A stretch of 64,000 bases of DNA from positions 510,590 through 574,589 of the forward strand of contig KB309538.1 in NCBI GenBank assembly GCA_000328365.1, in the 5' to 3' direction. Source of the stretch: Capitella teleta. Lineage: Eukaryota; Annelida; Polychaeta; Capitellidae. This document shows positions 49,870 through 63,432 of this stretch, piece by piece. Below the pieces are notes generated by a model. It was not told the DNA's origin and searched no databases. It saw only the letters and a program-made list of their open reading frames with translations. The position numbers and the translations under genes were made by a program. The first letter of the stretch is position 1; the number at the start of each line of letters is the position of its first letter.

Positions 49870-50577
49870 CAGGGGTGCAGTTAGCAGTGTGACAGGTGCA
49901 ACACATGTCGCACCAACTTTCGGCCATGACTCACCTTGAGAAAATGCCAAAAAATCAATAAAAATATTCACGAATTATGCTGCCCCCACTCCTCTTCCGA
50001 GGCTCAGCATGAAAGAGAACCTGCATTCTTTTTGGCGCCACTAGATATCAAAAACCGCAAGCATATGTTTGACTACACTCAATATTCTGTGAATATTCAT
50101 AAGGTTCTGGTCAATAGTTGATACTAATTCTGCAGGTTCTACATGTGTATACATATGGAGTCATAATCATATGTCCTTTTTTCATATTTCAAACAATGTT
50201 CTGTATGCTGTGTTGACTCCCTTCTGGTCAATAGTTGATACTCATTCTGCAGGTTCTACATGTGTGTACATATGCAGTCGTCATCATGTTTAATTTTTTA
50301 GATTTGATGCAATGATTTACAATGATGATGGTGTTTATTGCATTGTAACGATTGTTGTTTTGTTGTTACCATAACATGTCTCATCATTCAATATGTTCAT
50401 TTCATCTGTATAAATAACACCTTCATTTTGCTGTCCAAATATACTCAGAATTGCATGCCGGCAGCTTGATTTTACAGAAAAATGTTCACAGGAGGGGGGG
50501 GGGACATTCCCCCCGGACCCCCCTTTCTTGGTCCGATGCTATGTCTCACCAACTTTCAAACCCTTGCTGCACCCCTG
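49870..50577. mobile_element. Non-autonomous hAT element (708 bp)
   Basis: Perfect 11-bp terminal inverted repeats, CAGGGGTGCAG at 49870-49880 and its complement at 50567-50577, are flanked by identical 8-bp target duplications TCCACATC (49862-49869, 50578-50585). Both the CAGGGG ends and the 8-bp duplication are diagnostic of the hAT superfamily. There is no transposase. Inside, a segment of about 65 bp starting at 50105 is repeated at about 50225 (120-bp offset; TCTGGTCAATAGTTGATACT in both). Near-identical termini indicate a fairly young insertion. Confidence 0.88.
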
Positions 50578-51314
50578 TCCACATCCACCGACCTTACTCA
50601 TTCTGCATTCTCTCCACATTCTTATATCACACTAATGCACCTGATGCATACATCCCAACTCATCTACATGTAAATGTAGCACAGATAAATCGAACGAGGT
50701 CTGTAGTATGTCAGCTAATGTAAATGTAATCATAATGATAACTTTACATAATGCAGATCGATGTACCGAATAATTGTTCATTGTTTTTCGCGAGGATCCT
50801 CCCCCGGACACCTTTTCAGACATAAAACCCAAAAGAATGACAACTGAACTAATTCACCAACATATTGCATTCGATTGACATTTCTCCAAAACGGAGGGAT
50901 TTCAGGAACTAACCGCTCCTCTTCCGTCGCATCGATTCATGCATTGTTTACATCTCGTTGCCGACCAACGATCGACGGAGAGCATTCGGTGGAGGAATTC
51001 CACTAGAATCATAACGCAATTAGCGCGCTATGATTGATTTGTTGACATCCATGAAACAGTGAGTGCTCGGCCAAATACCGGTAACGTCACCCATAATTAA
51101 AAACTCAAGCCTTTCAACGAAACAAAATCGTTCTAATTCTCCCGACTCCATTCAGCACAAAATAGTATGCACTTACGATATACTATTATCCACCCAACAC
51201 AATTACCTGTATCATAGTCAAAGAAAAGATTCTAGTGACACTTGCATAATTCCGATGAAGGTATTCCAAAGAAAAAGAAAAAGGAGGAAGAAATTTGTAA
51301 GAAAATTAATTTTA

Positions 51315-54300
51315 TTATCGCTCAGCCTCGACTGTGAGCAGTGCTTGGCGGATGAGTTGCAGTACTTCGGGTCTGCGGTGCTGTGATCTCTTGATGCAGT
51401 CCTGCATTTGCGAAGGCTGAACGCTGCTGCCACCTGCAAACGAAACGGACGTCAATTGGAACACAGGGGAAAAACACCAAATGTCACTCACCAGGTTTAT
51501 ATGTCATGCAAATGTGGTCGTCATCCTTGGTTACCACGGTAATGAAACCGGTTGCTAAGGACTCCTCTTCTTGTGTTGGGTCAACAAATAGAACTTTACT
51601 GAAAGGTGATAATACTGTAGTCAAGATGAATGAGAAGAGCGAAATGCTTACTCAGCAAAAATCGCAAGTGTTGTTGAGACGGGAACTGCGTTGACCGACA
51701 GAGGATGCTTCTCTTTGGCGTCCAGTTTGACCGTTCCGCTTTCCTCATCAATCGTGACCTTGGGAAGAACGGCTGAAGGACAAAAATACACATTAGCCCC
51801 AAGCAAAGCATCATCGTCCATCTATCTTCCAGACCACCAAACAGACAGCAATTGCTGCAGCTGGTTTCTGCTGGCATTACATGTTCTTCCAAGGATCTTG
51901 TTTTCACAAATCACTACAGATAATATTTCTTTGAGGACTCACTGTTTTTGAGGGCAGCAATGAGCGCCAAGCAACAGGCGTCGAGGACATTGCCATCGTA
52001 ATCGAGGCACATCAGATCGCAATGCAAGTTCCAGGCATGCTGAGAGGGCAAAGGTCAAAAGATGATTCAATACACGATCAACAACCGACCTTTCCTTTCT
52101 CGATACAAAGATCCTTTAAATCCAAGCAACCAGAACTGAAAGCAAAGATTGAGCAACTGATGACTGTGTCATCACACGGCATACCATGTCAACAGCTGCT
52201 CAATGAAGTGAGTGCAACTGGGGGCCAAATCAACCGGCGGTCGATCTCGGAACTGCGGGGTGCTCATCGGCAGCAAGGAGACGCTGGAGTCAACTATGCC
52301 CTGCTCAGGAGTCTCGGGATTTGAGGCGACCATCTCCTGGAGGAGAACGTCAGGTCAAGGGTCAAGGGAGAGGATGAAAGCGACCTACTGCTTTGATGCC
52401 ACACAGAATGCACGTGTTGCCTAACTTAACCAGAGCTGAACCGTCGGCAGTGTCGATGGATCCGACGTTGAGGGTGGTTGGCCGGATGCCCCCGAGATCA
52501 CGACCATCAGGACGCACATCTTGCTCCTGGGGAGAAAAATAAAAAACACTCATGCTAATTCTGGCTCACAAGAAAATTGTGTGTATCACAGTTAATTAAA
52601 AGAAAAAGGCAGCCAACTGTATAAATATCTCAGTTTCAATCAAATTGTACTATATTTTTATATTATTCGTTTTTTACCTCCCTTTTCAAAATGAATAAAT
52701 GATAAATATTTACATGATCTCCATCATTATCATTGCCAGAAACGAAAATACGAATCAACCTTTAAGGCTGGCGTCTCTGAGAACATTAAACTGACAATTG
52801 GTGGGTATTCTGGAACAACAGGAGACAGCATGGCTCACTAAATTCAGGACTAAAGACCAAGAGTACGACCACCAATGAACACACAGGAGGGTGGTGACTG
52901 GTGGTGTAGCAGTATCACAATTATATTAAAATAAGCAAGAAGGAATTGGCAGCACTCCACATTCCCACATCAGGGGCTAGGCTCCACAATATTGATGCTG
53001 AGCAGGTTATGGGAATGTTCAGTGGTGCCATTTCCAGAGCACCCAGTGCCACTATATCACATATTGCATCAAAGATTGCTGGGGAAAAAAAAATGATGTT
53101 CTTGGTAAACTTAGATCAAATCCCCCTAGCATTTCATTTGTCAAGTTAACTAGCAGGGAAGAGGAGATGTAATTCATTAAAAGATAAAAAAACATTGATG
53201 AAGAAGTTGGCTGAGCGTGTAGCCATTCATTTTTTTTCGCTCCGTGGATTTCTTCTGTTTTTCTCTGGATTTCTCTGGATTTCAACAGGAAACCTGGATT
53301 ATTGAAGAGGACAAGAGGACGTTACGCTGATTACGGTAGTGTCTATTGTGTGAGGCTTGCTCCCGACATCCGAGAAATTTGAGTCTTTGCCATATTTCAA
53401 CTGTGTTATCGCCCACATAATTGCGATTGATGTGAGTCGATCAGCCTGTGATGGCTGTCATATTGGACCCGATGTTGGCTTATGTTGCTGTCAGCCAACA
53501 GACATCCAGCAATGATCATATTGCAAACACAGTGAATGAATTCTATTCGACTGAGGAAATTGTTGCTGCAAGAGACGTTTTGTGGCAGCAGGTAAAGGAT
53601 GAAGTAATGCCAAAAGTTAGTAGGAGGCAAAGCGTCGATACAGTGAGAGGTTCGATGCTAACAATAAACGACATCATTAAAGCGATCAAGATACTGGACA
53701 GCGCGGATAAGCTGCCCCTGTTTGCAGTTCCATATGACAAGTTGCGTCGGATACCCATGAGCAGACCGAGTGAAACTGCGACCGTCATAGTCTACTTGAG
53801 GCCCGTCTGGAAAGCCAAGAGGCACTGATCGCATCCAACAGTGCCAAGATTTCTGCTGTGTCTGTGACTTCCAGCCCTCGTCCTGTGGCACAGTCTTATG
53901 CTGCTGCTGCTGCTGCTGATGCAGCTAACGTTGTTACCAATGCGGCTAATGCTCCATCCGAATCTGCCTCATCAGCTGCACGCACAGCCTCTCCACGTCA
54001 ACCCAATTGGCCGAATGCCGATGCGTCTCGATTCCCTCATCATCAAGTTACTCTACAGAAAGACGACCAGGACGGGTTCCAGCAAGTGCAACCACGCAAA
54101 CGTCGGATACATAAGTTCGTCACAGGCACGAAGAGCGGAGAGCGCTGCAAATCTTTTACCGGGGGGCCTGAACCCAGTAGGGACCTATTTCTATTCAGAG
54201 TGAGTCCCACAGCCGAGAAAGAGGACATAAATAACTATCTAAGCGAAGAAGGGATTGTTGTGCGAAGTCTGTCTAAAATGTCAGCCGCACAGAGCACGTG

Positions 54301-56233
54301 GTCCAGCTACCGCCTGGAGGTGAAAGCATCGGATGCCAGCCAACTGCTACATGGGGATTTCTGGCCGGAGGGAGTGAGGGTGCGAAGATTCCGACGACCG
54401 AGAGAAGGAGCTGGCGCAGTTCCAGAGGTTATCGACACTGAGACGACAACAACAACAAGTGAAGATGGCAGCTAAAGACATCACCATAATGTCCTACAAT
54501 AGCCGGGGACACTCTGCTAATCGGCTTAACTACATGAAACAGTTAATGTTTAAGCAAACATGTGACGTGCTCTTCATTCAGGAGCACTGGTTCATGCCGG
54601 ATGATATGGATTCCATTGCTGTGCACATTGGAAACGTCAATTTCCATGGTGTTTTGGCCATGAATCAAGATGAGCTGCTATCAGGCAGGCCGCATGGTGG
54701 CTGTGCGATATGTGTCAATTCATTGTTGAAATGTAAGTTCATTCCGTTGCCTTCTACATGTAAGAGATTGTGTGCCTGCATACTTGATTTCCATTCTACT
54801 TTTAAAATGCTTGTAATGAATGTATACATGCCCTGCGATGGCGTCAATGCAAGTGCGTTTATCGACGTTCAAGATGAAGTCAAGATGTTGATTTCAAGGC
54901 ATTCTGAATGTGATTATGTAGTTCTAGGCGGCGACTTTAATACCGATTTCACACGAACGAACTCTCAACATGTCATTTCTCTTAGCCTCTTCATGCATGA
55001 ATGCAACTTGGAAAATTGCTCACTAAACGCACCGCATGTTGACTTCACATACTTAAATGATGTCACTGGCGCTCGCTCTGTAATTGACCATTTTCTAATA
55101 AGTGAAAATCTAATCCCTAACGTTGTTCATTTCTCATCTCTGCATGATGGCGATAATCTCTCGGACCATTGTCCTATCAAACTGCAACTTTCACTTCCCA
55201 TGATGAGACTCCATGATGATCCTAGCCCCCAACCTTCAGAAACCACAAAAAAAGAGGTCTTGGCCGAGGGCTACTCCCAGCAGGAGGTCAAAGATTTTTG
55301 TATTTTGCATTATAGTATGTATAACACTAATAGCCTTTTTCGCCATGTGAGTTCTAAGTTTATAAATATGTAAGCAAGCTTGGTCTCCTTTCTTAACGGA
55401 TCTCAGTCCGTAAAGATTGGGTTAGAAAGTGGGTATGATAATTGTGGCTACTAAAGTTATAATGTGGCTAACAAAATTGCTAAGCCATTAGCCACTATGA
55501 CTAGAAAAAAATCAGGCCTAGCGGAAGCATAGAACGTATAAGCATTAAACTTGAATTTAAACACTGAAACATCACAGATATCAAAAACCAATCGAAATGC
55601 AGGTTGATAATGAGTCGGGAGAGGAGAGGATGGCTCCCTGTAAATGTAGGATAAACAATTACATAATAGCATGCCTCGCGCTTCTGTTTACACAACGATT
55701 AAAGAGGCGCCTCGTCGGCACTGTGGTGCTGCTCAAGGAAGGGATTGAGAGAAGAAAAAAAAAGGTGATGCTCTTCGGCCCTGCTTCGGCAAAGGCCGAA
55801 GCGCCGAAGCTTCGGCGATAAGCCAATATTCGCCGAATTCCGAAGCCGAAGCCGAAGCTTCGGCCAGCTCTAATATTTATCATCATCATGCAATCGGCTG
55901 AGTGTGGAGCCTCGCAGCCAGTAGACGCAAAAAAAAGCGGTTCACCGTCGGGCGAGGTATACAGACCTCACCCGAGAATCTGTGCTAACCTGCACACTAT
56001 ATTCACCATCCAGTGGTACCGTAATAGCCTGAATCATTAACATTACCTGTATTATCGCTCAGTGTGGATTTTCATGCCACTCTTACCAGAAATCGGCTGT
56101 AGTATTCGAATGGCAGCGAAGTCCTAGTTGAAGAAAATAACCAAAGGTAAGCATAGTTTTCAAACTGAACAATTCCATCCAATACTTGACGAGGCACAGG
56201 CGGAAATAAGGCTTACTTGAAATCGACGGCCAT
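51315..56233 (-). CDS. EXOSC8: EXOSC8 (RRP43), RNA exosome core subunit
   Basis: Nine exons encode 277 aa (human 276): 56217-56233, 56087-56123, 52389-52526, 52185-52336, 52089-52134, 51943-52039, 51652-51772, 51492-51598, 51315-51433. The first 18 residues, [18 protein letters not shown], come from two tiny exons separated by a 3.6-kb intron from the body. The RNase PH fold follows: [53 protein letters not shown], and the C-terminal QMQDCIKR helix. EXOSC8 is a catalytically inert member of the hexameric ring of the 3'-5' RNA exosome in nucleus and cytoplasm. The stop codon overlaps a poly(A) signal (TAATAAA on the minus strand). It starts 145 bp head-to-head from ALG5. Intron 2 holds a LINE fragment in the opposite orientation. 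Confidence 0.95.
53451..54475 (+). pseudogene. LINE ORF1 remnant (one frameshift)
   Basis: This is the first open frame of a non-LTR retrotransposon. It runs from an ATG at 53451 ([28 protein letters not shown]) and changes frame once near 53790-53800. It continues through an alanine-rich linker to a C-terminal RNA-binding-like region ([36 protein letters not shown]). That C-terminal pattern is common in ORF1 of CR1-group LINEs of marine invertebrates. It ends in TAA and overlaps the ORF2 start by 11 nt. Confidence 0.75.
54465..55373 (+). mobile_element. LINE ORF2 fragment: apurinic endonuclease domain
   Basis: The frame opens at ATG 54465, overlapping the ORF1 stop (ATGGCAGCTAA). It encodes an APE-type endonuclease: [44 protein letters not shown] and [10 protein letters not shown], so the catalytic E, D, N and H positions look intact. 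The frame stops at 55373, shortly after the endonuclease. No reverse transcriptase follows, so this copy has lost its 3' part, unlike the usual 5' truncation. Group: CR1/L2-like by the endonuclease sequence, not tested. Confidence 0.85.
55765..55868. repeat. CGAAGC-rich palindromic repeat
   Basis: Tandem and inverted GAAGC/GCTTC units (GCCGAAGCTTCGGC palindromes) form a short GC-rich block ending GGCCAGCTCTAATATT. The cause is unclear; it may be a small non-autonomous element related in its end to the block near 39.1 kb. Confidence 0.5.
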
Positions 56234-56378
56234 GATTGCTTTAAAGCGGTGCGGACGGTTTCGTGGAATTCTCGACCGAAATCTCGCACCGTACGTTTCG
56301 GTTTCGTGATAGCCGACAACAACTTCCGGTTGCTGCAAATGTATCGTTTGATAGAAAAGTGCAAATACAGAGTGCAAA
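56234..56378. promoter_or_regulatory. Bidirectional promoter of EXOSC8 and ALG5
   Basis: Only 145 bp separate the two divergent ATG codons. The interval is locally GC-richer than its surroundings. It contains an ETS-type site ACTTCCGG at 56322-56329, a motif typical of TATA-less bidirectional housekeeping promoters. No TATA box was recognised. Transcription start sites are not visible from sequence. Confidence 0.7.
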
Positions 56379-59300
56379 ATGATTGACACATCACAGTTAC
56401 TTGTTGTTTCTGCAGTGCTGGTATCGCTTGCTTTGATAATTGTAAGCAAACGTCTCATTGTGTCACACTGTGACTCTTATGACCTGTTTTTCTACTTGAA
56501 TCCTTCGATATTTTGGGTGACATCACTCATCAGACACTGAGACAGTGACAGACATCTCATCTCACATCTGGATAATCTGCTCATGTTCTCTGATCTCCTT
56601 AGTCCATAGACCATAGACCCCAGAGCAGATTGTAATAAGCTAGAATCGATTGGCTGCAGTAAAAATGACTGGCTAGCTGCTTAAGCCGCTCCACCAATCA
56701 CTCAAAATCAGAAATATTGGCTCAGCATTGTGATCGGCGGCTAGCAGCGGCTTGAAGACAAAGTGGCTTGGCAATGGCTGCTATAGCACCTTATATGTAT
56801 AATCATAACGATGCCATTAGAAAATACAAACATTCACTACTCTCTACACGTAGTACTAGTCACCGTAGACTAGTGTAGTAATTTTGAGATTGCACGATTT
56901 CCAAATTGTATGATGTCCCACTCAATTACACTCTCTTGCTTTACTCAAGTTCAAGAGGTTTAGGGTGTTTCATAAACTTCCATAGGTTATTTCTACCCAC
57001 GAACATCATTAACACCATTAACACTTTGTTGTACCTGTTGACGCAAATTCAGCAAGGTTCTAAAAATACATGCAGCGGGAAGAGGAAGGAACAGGTTGGA
57101 ACTTGGAAGAGGAAAGAGGATGGCGAACCGAATGAGTTATTGCACCAGGATCTTGAATAAAAAATTTGTGGTTTTTTATGTCTCGGTTTAAAATTGTTGG
57201 GCAACCTCTGTGTTATAATGTATATGTATATATAATGTATTATTATGTATATAGCTAAACTAATTGCAGATAAAATGAAAGAATTCCACTAATTTTTCAG
57301 ACCAACAGAAGCAATACAAAGACAAACAGTGTAATGAACCAAGTGCTAAGAGAGGCCAATACAATTTTTTTTTGCCTCTGAATTCTGAAAGAAGAGTTTG
57401 GCAGTGCTATAAGGTATAATAGTTGAAGAATAATTAATCAAACAGTGGTAGGCTTAATGCCAGGTAAATACCAGTAAATTACATGTAGCTAGCAAAGAAC
57501 TAGTACTTGTGAAGGAATTTTTTACATTAACCCTAGTACCGGTAAGTATACTGCTCATCATAGGCCAGGCCGATATATTTTGGGACAACCCTCGTATATG
57601 TATGGGCATACAATACAGAATGACATAAATCATTAAATTAGGTTTATTGAAGCAAACTGAATAAAATCTACTTCCACAGATAGCTCAGATAGCAATTATA
57701 TGAACAATACCATAAACACAAATTACACAATAACGATTTGTACAAGTGATAACTTCTTTTACCCGATAAAACTAAATGTCAAATATGGACTGAATTGGCT
57801 GAGAGCTGCTGATGACAGTGATCGGCTGACAGCGGCTGGCCGACGGCACCAATCAGCGGCGGCTGGCTAAACAGCCAATCGGCGGCGGTAGTACATATTG
57901 GCGGCGGCTCAGGGGTCTAATAGACCATACTTGATGATCAATATCAATAATCAAGATGGAACATAATCGCATTCACATTAACTGAGTGATTGACTGCTCG
58001 GCCGGCTGTCCTAGTTGCGCTGGCAGCGTTTAATATATGTTGAATATATGTGAATTATGGTAATTTGCGCAATTAATCATGGATCGAAGGTTGTGAATAT
58101 TGGTTTGATTTTAAACTTAGTGTTTCAAAATGTGCTCCTTGTTTTAAACAATATGCTTAATTGTCAATTGTGCATGCATAGGGGATGTGTACTTTTTGCA
58201 TTTAACCGCTTTCCTTTTTTCAGTTTGTGCTCTTCCTTCATGCCACTGCTTCCTTCCCAAACATGTCTCGTTGCAAAAGCGAAGAATTTTTCCTCAACCC
58301 CAACAAAGATGGCCGCCCTGAGAAATTCCCTTCGATTGATGACTCTGCCTCAGTTGACTTAACAGTCATAGTTCCCGCGTACAATGAACAGGATCGGCGT
58401 GAGTGAATTGGGCAGTTGCTGAGATCTGTGTTGAGCGTTTTATTGCAGTTCCTCTGATGATGGACGAGGCAATGCTGTACCTGGAGCAGAAGCAGGTATG
58501 GTTATATCATGGTTATATTGTGGTTATATTGAATGCATGCCAACAGAAAGATGAGCCTAATTTCTCCTATGAAGTGATCGTGGTGGACGATGGGAGCAAA
58601 GACCGAACTTCTCAAGTGAGTGCATTCCTTGCCTCAATGCTTTTATGAACCATGTTTCCTTAGGTCGCTCTTCATTATTCCAAGGAATTCACGACAGAGA
58701 AAGTTCGCGTGTTAACGCTGCAGCAGAACAAAGGCAAAGGAGGCGCCATCCGCATGGTAATTAAGGCGTTAATTGATCATTAATTAAATTCCTTTTCTCT
58801 AGGGGATGCTTAGTGGACGCGGCAAGTACATGATGTTTGCTGATGCTGACGGAGCCACTAAATTCTCTGATCTCGATAGACTTCAGCGCGAAATGGAGCG
58901 CATCAACACTGAAGAGGTAGAGGGTTAGCATAGTGCAAGGATTGTGATGTATTTATTTATTTGTAGCATGGTATGGCGCTTGTTTGTGGCTCTAGAGCTC
59001 ATCTCCAAGACGACAGTGTTGCTCAGGTGAGAACCCAGATATATGTGACCCCTTGCACCAAAACACGCTCTAAGTCGCATTTTTACATTCTTAGGTTTGA
59101 TGCTAGACTTATTTAAATCGGAGCAGTAGTTCAAAAGATACAGCCGTTTATTGTCAACCCGACACGTAATCGAAGATGAGAAATTTGCGTTGATTGAAAG
59201 ATTGGCAAAGATGAGAAATGATTAGACTGTCAATACAATAGCCTTAATTATACACAAAATATCAGAATTTAGTGGTCACTGACTGACATGAAAGAGGAGA

Positions 59301-60026
59301 AATTTTTCTTTATTTTGCCACCAAAACATGAAAATCAACATTTTGAACCCATATAACCTCTCAAGGCTTGTTTCTCAGGAATATGCTCAGCGACTTAGTG
59401 CGGGTTTTGGTGTGAGGGGTTACATATATCCTTATGCGCATTTGAATAGTTTGCTAATAAATGCGCAATATGAATGTTACGTAAATAAATAAATGAATAA
59501 ATAAATGCTGACGCATGATTAAAACTGTCTGCCTGCAGCGTTCTGTGTTTCGCACTATTTTGATGTACGGCTTTCACCTTCTGGTTCTGCTGTGCGTTCA
59601 TGGCCTCAAAGACACGCAGTGCGGATTCAAACTCTTTACCAGAAACGCGTCTCGTTTGCTGTTCAACGTGATGCACGTCGACCGATGGTCAGATTCCAAT
59701 CGTGATCTGCAATTCTCTGTAAATATTGTTTGCTTTCCACAGGGCATTTGATGTGGATTTGCTGCACATTGCTCAACATTATAGAATGCCCATCGCAGAA
59801 GTTGCCGTCAATTGGCAGGAAATAGAAGGCAAGCAATTCGAATTCTTCTTTTTCACTTTTGTTCTTATTGAATTTTCCCTGAGTAACTCACTTTTTTTCT
59901 TTCGGAACAGGGTCAAAGCTTTCTCCATTGTGGGCGTCCCTTCAGATGTTTAGAGATCTCATTCTCATCCGTTTGCGATATTTAACCGGAGCTTGGAAAA
60001 TGACGTATCGGCTGAAAAATGAATAA
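56379..60026 (+). CDS. ALG5: ALG5, dolichyl-phosphate beta-glucosyltransferase
   Basis: Ten exons encode 323 aa (human 324): 56379-56441, 58224-58398, 58449-58495, 58547-58615, 58664-58756, 58803-58916, 58967-59026, 59539-59687, 59743-59828, 59911-60026. Exon 1 encodes an N-terminal membrane anchor (LLVVSAVLVSLALII). A GT-A glycosyltransferase domain of family GT2 follows: LTVIVPAYNEQDR, EVIVVDDGSKDRT, NKGKGGAIRMG and the metal-binding DAD at 163-165. The C-terminal half has DTQCGFKLFTR, WAFDVDLLHIA and the conserved RLRYLTGAWK. The enzyme makes Dol-P-Glc from UDP-Glc at the ER membrane for N-glycan assembly. Intron 9 uses a GC donor (AAG|GCAAGC at 59826-59834). Intron 1 carries a hAT-like element; intron 7 (59027-59538) shows nothing. 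Confidence 0.96.
56614..57919. mobile_element. hAT-like non-autonomous element in ALG5 intron 1
   Basis: The ends are imperfect inverted repeats: TAGACCCCAGAGCAG at 56614 and, on the opposite strand, TAGACCCCTGAGCCG ending at 57919 (13 of 15 identical). They are flanked by identical octamers ATAGACCA (56606-56613 and 57920-57927), an 8-bp target duplication as in hAT elements. GC-rich GGCTGGC/CGGCGGC subterminal repeats occur near both ends. No transposase frame is present in the 1.3 kb. Confidence 0.75.
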
Positions 60027-60599
60027 TATCTCCGTTATGTGCTCATGTTACCATTCTCAGCTGTGATTACTTTTCATTTGTATTTTTTTTTTCTTCGCTC
60101 TTCGACTGGTGGCGTGTGAATTTATTTACAAGTTTAGACTATCTATTTTGTTGGTTGGTCGGGAAGTAATCAAATGGAACTGAGGATACAATGCACAGGA
60201 AAGTTTGCAGACATGTCAAGTTTCCCCAAACATTTTGCTAAATCAAAAATTTAAAAGCCCCAAGAAAATTTCAATTGGTGTCAAACTTTACTTCGGTATT
60301 CTTAAGAGATGATAAACAAAATCTGAATCTCAGTTGTATCAAAAATGTCACGATTTAAAAACTTATTGTTTTTTGAAGACAAACATCTTATTAATATTAT
60401 AATCCCACCATTTATTTAAATGTCACAATGAATGTATTTGGAGAGAAAGACTGTTAGAGATATTAAGTGAATTAAAGAACTTGCAAATATCATTCCATCA
60501 TCCTTTTGTTTTTGATCAAATTGTTTCCTCCTCCTTAATTAAAAATTGTTGAAAATTTTCTCATTCAAACATTTTGCTATCGTTGATCAAATATTGCTG
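60027..60599. terminator. Convergent 3' ends of ALG5 and glucosidase
   Basis: This AT-rich 573-bp gap separates two convergent genes. A minus-strand AATAAA for the glucosidase lies near 60412-60418. No clear canonical signal for ALG5 was seen. No coding sequence. Confidence 0.45.
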
Positions 60600-63022
<2,423 letters not shown>

Positions 63023-63224
63023 TTAATTGGTTCACAGTTGAAGTGGTGCACTGATTGCGCTGATTCATCTGATCATAATGTTGCTGATTGAGTGGCCAGT
63101 ATCTGATGATCGATTGATAAGGTCGTTCTTCTTGAATATGTATAGACTTAGGGTAAGACTGTAAGCCATAACGTCCACGCAGGTTTAGCCTATGTGTTCG
63201 GTGCATAGGTTGAGCCATAAGCAG

Positions 63225-63272
63225 TCGAAGTCGTCCATGGTTCCAAAAATGGGGTCAATGTCCTTGTGGTCA
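63225..63272 (+). repeat. 48-bp copy of glucosidase exon 2
   Basis: These 48 bases are identical, in the same orientation, to 62505-62552 inside exon 2 of the glucosidase (the region encoding the DPIFGTMDDF segment). The copy lies 266 bp upstream of the start codon and is not part of an open exon. It may be a local duplication, a remnant of a neighbouring paralogue, or an assembly error beside the microsatellite. Confidence 0.9.
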
Positions 63273-63306
63273 TAGATTTTTTTGTGAGTTTGTTTGTTGT
63301 TTGGTT

Positions 63307-63432
<126 letters not shown>

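Larger units (their letters stand above)
48267..51314. other. Intergenic region SPRY gene / EXOSC8
   Basis: Three kilobases lie upstream of the SPRY gene and downstream of EXOSC8, both on the minus strand. It contains the SINE candidate and a complete hAT-type element, listed separately. I found no exon. Confidence 0.5.
52527..56086 (-). other. EXOSC8 intron 2
   Basis: This 3.6-kb intron carries the LINE fragment (about 53.4-55.4 kb, plus strand), a CGAAGC-rich repeat at about 55765-55868 and the 35-bp hairpin block at 55954-55988. Its 52.6-53.4 kb part contains an unidentified degenerate open stretch near 52940-53100 and no supported exon. Confidence 0.55.

Noticed and set aside
52946-53149. 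Open stretch reading [16 protein letters not shown]
   Set aside because: It looks like a decayed mobile-element fragment, but I could not place the family, so it is not listed as a gene.
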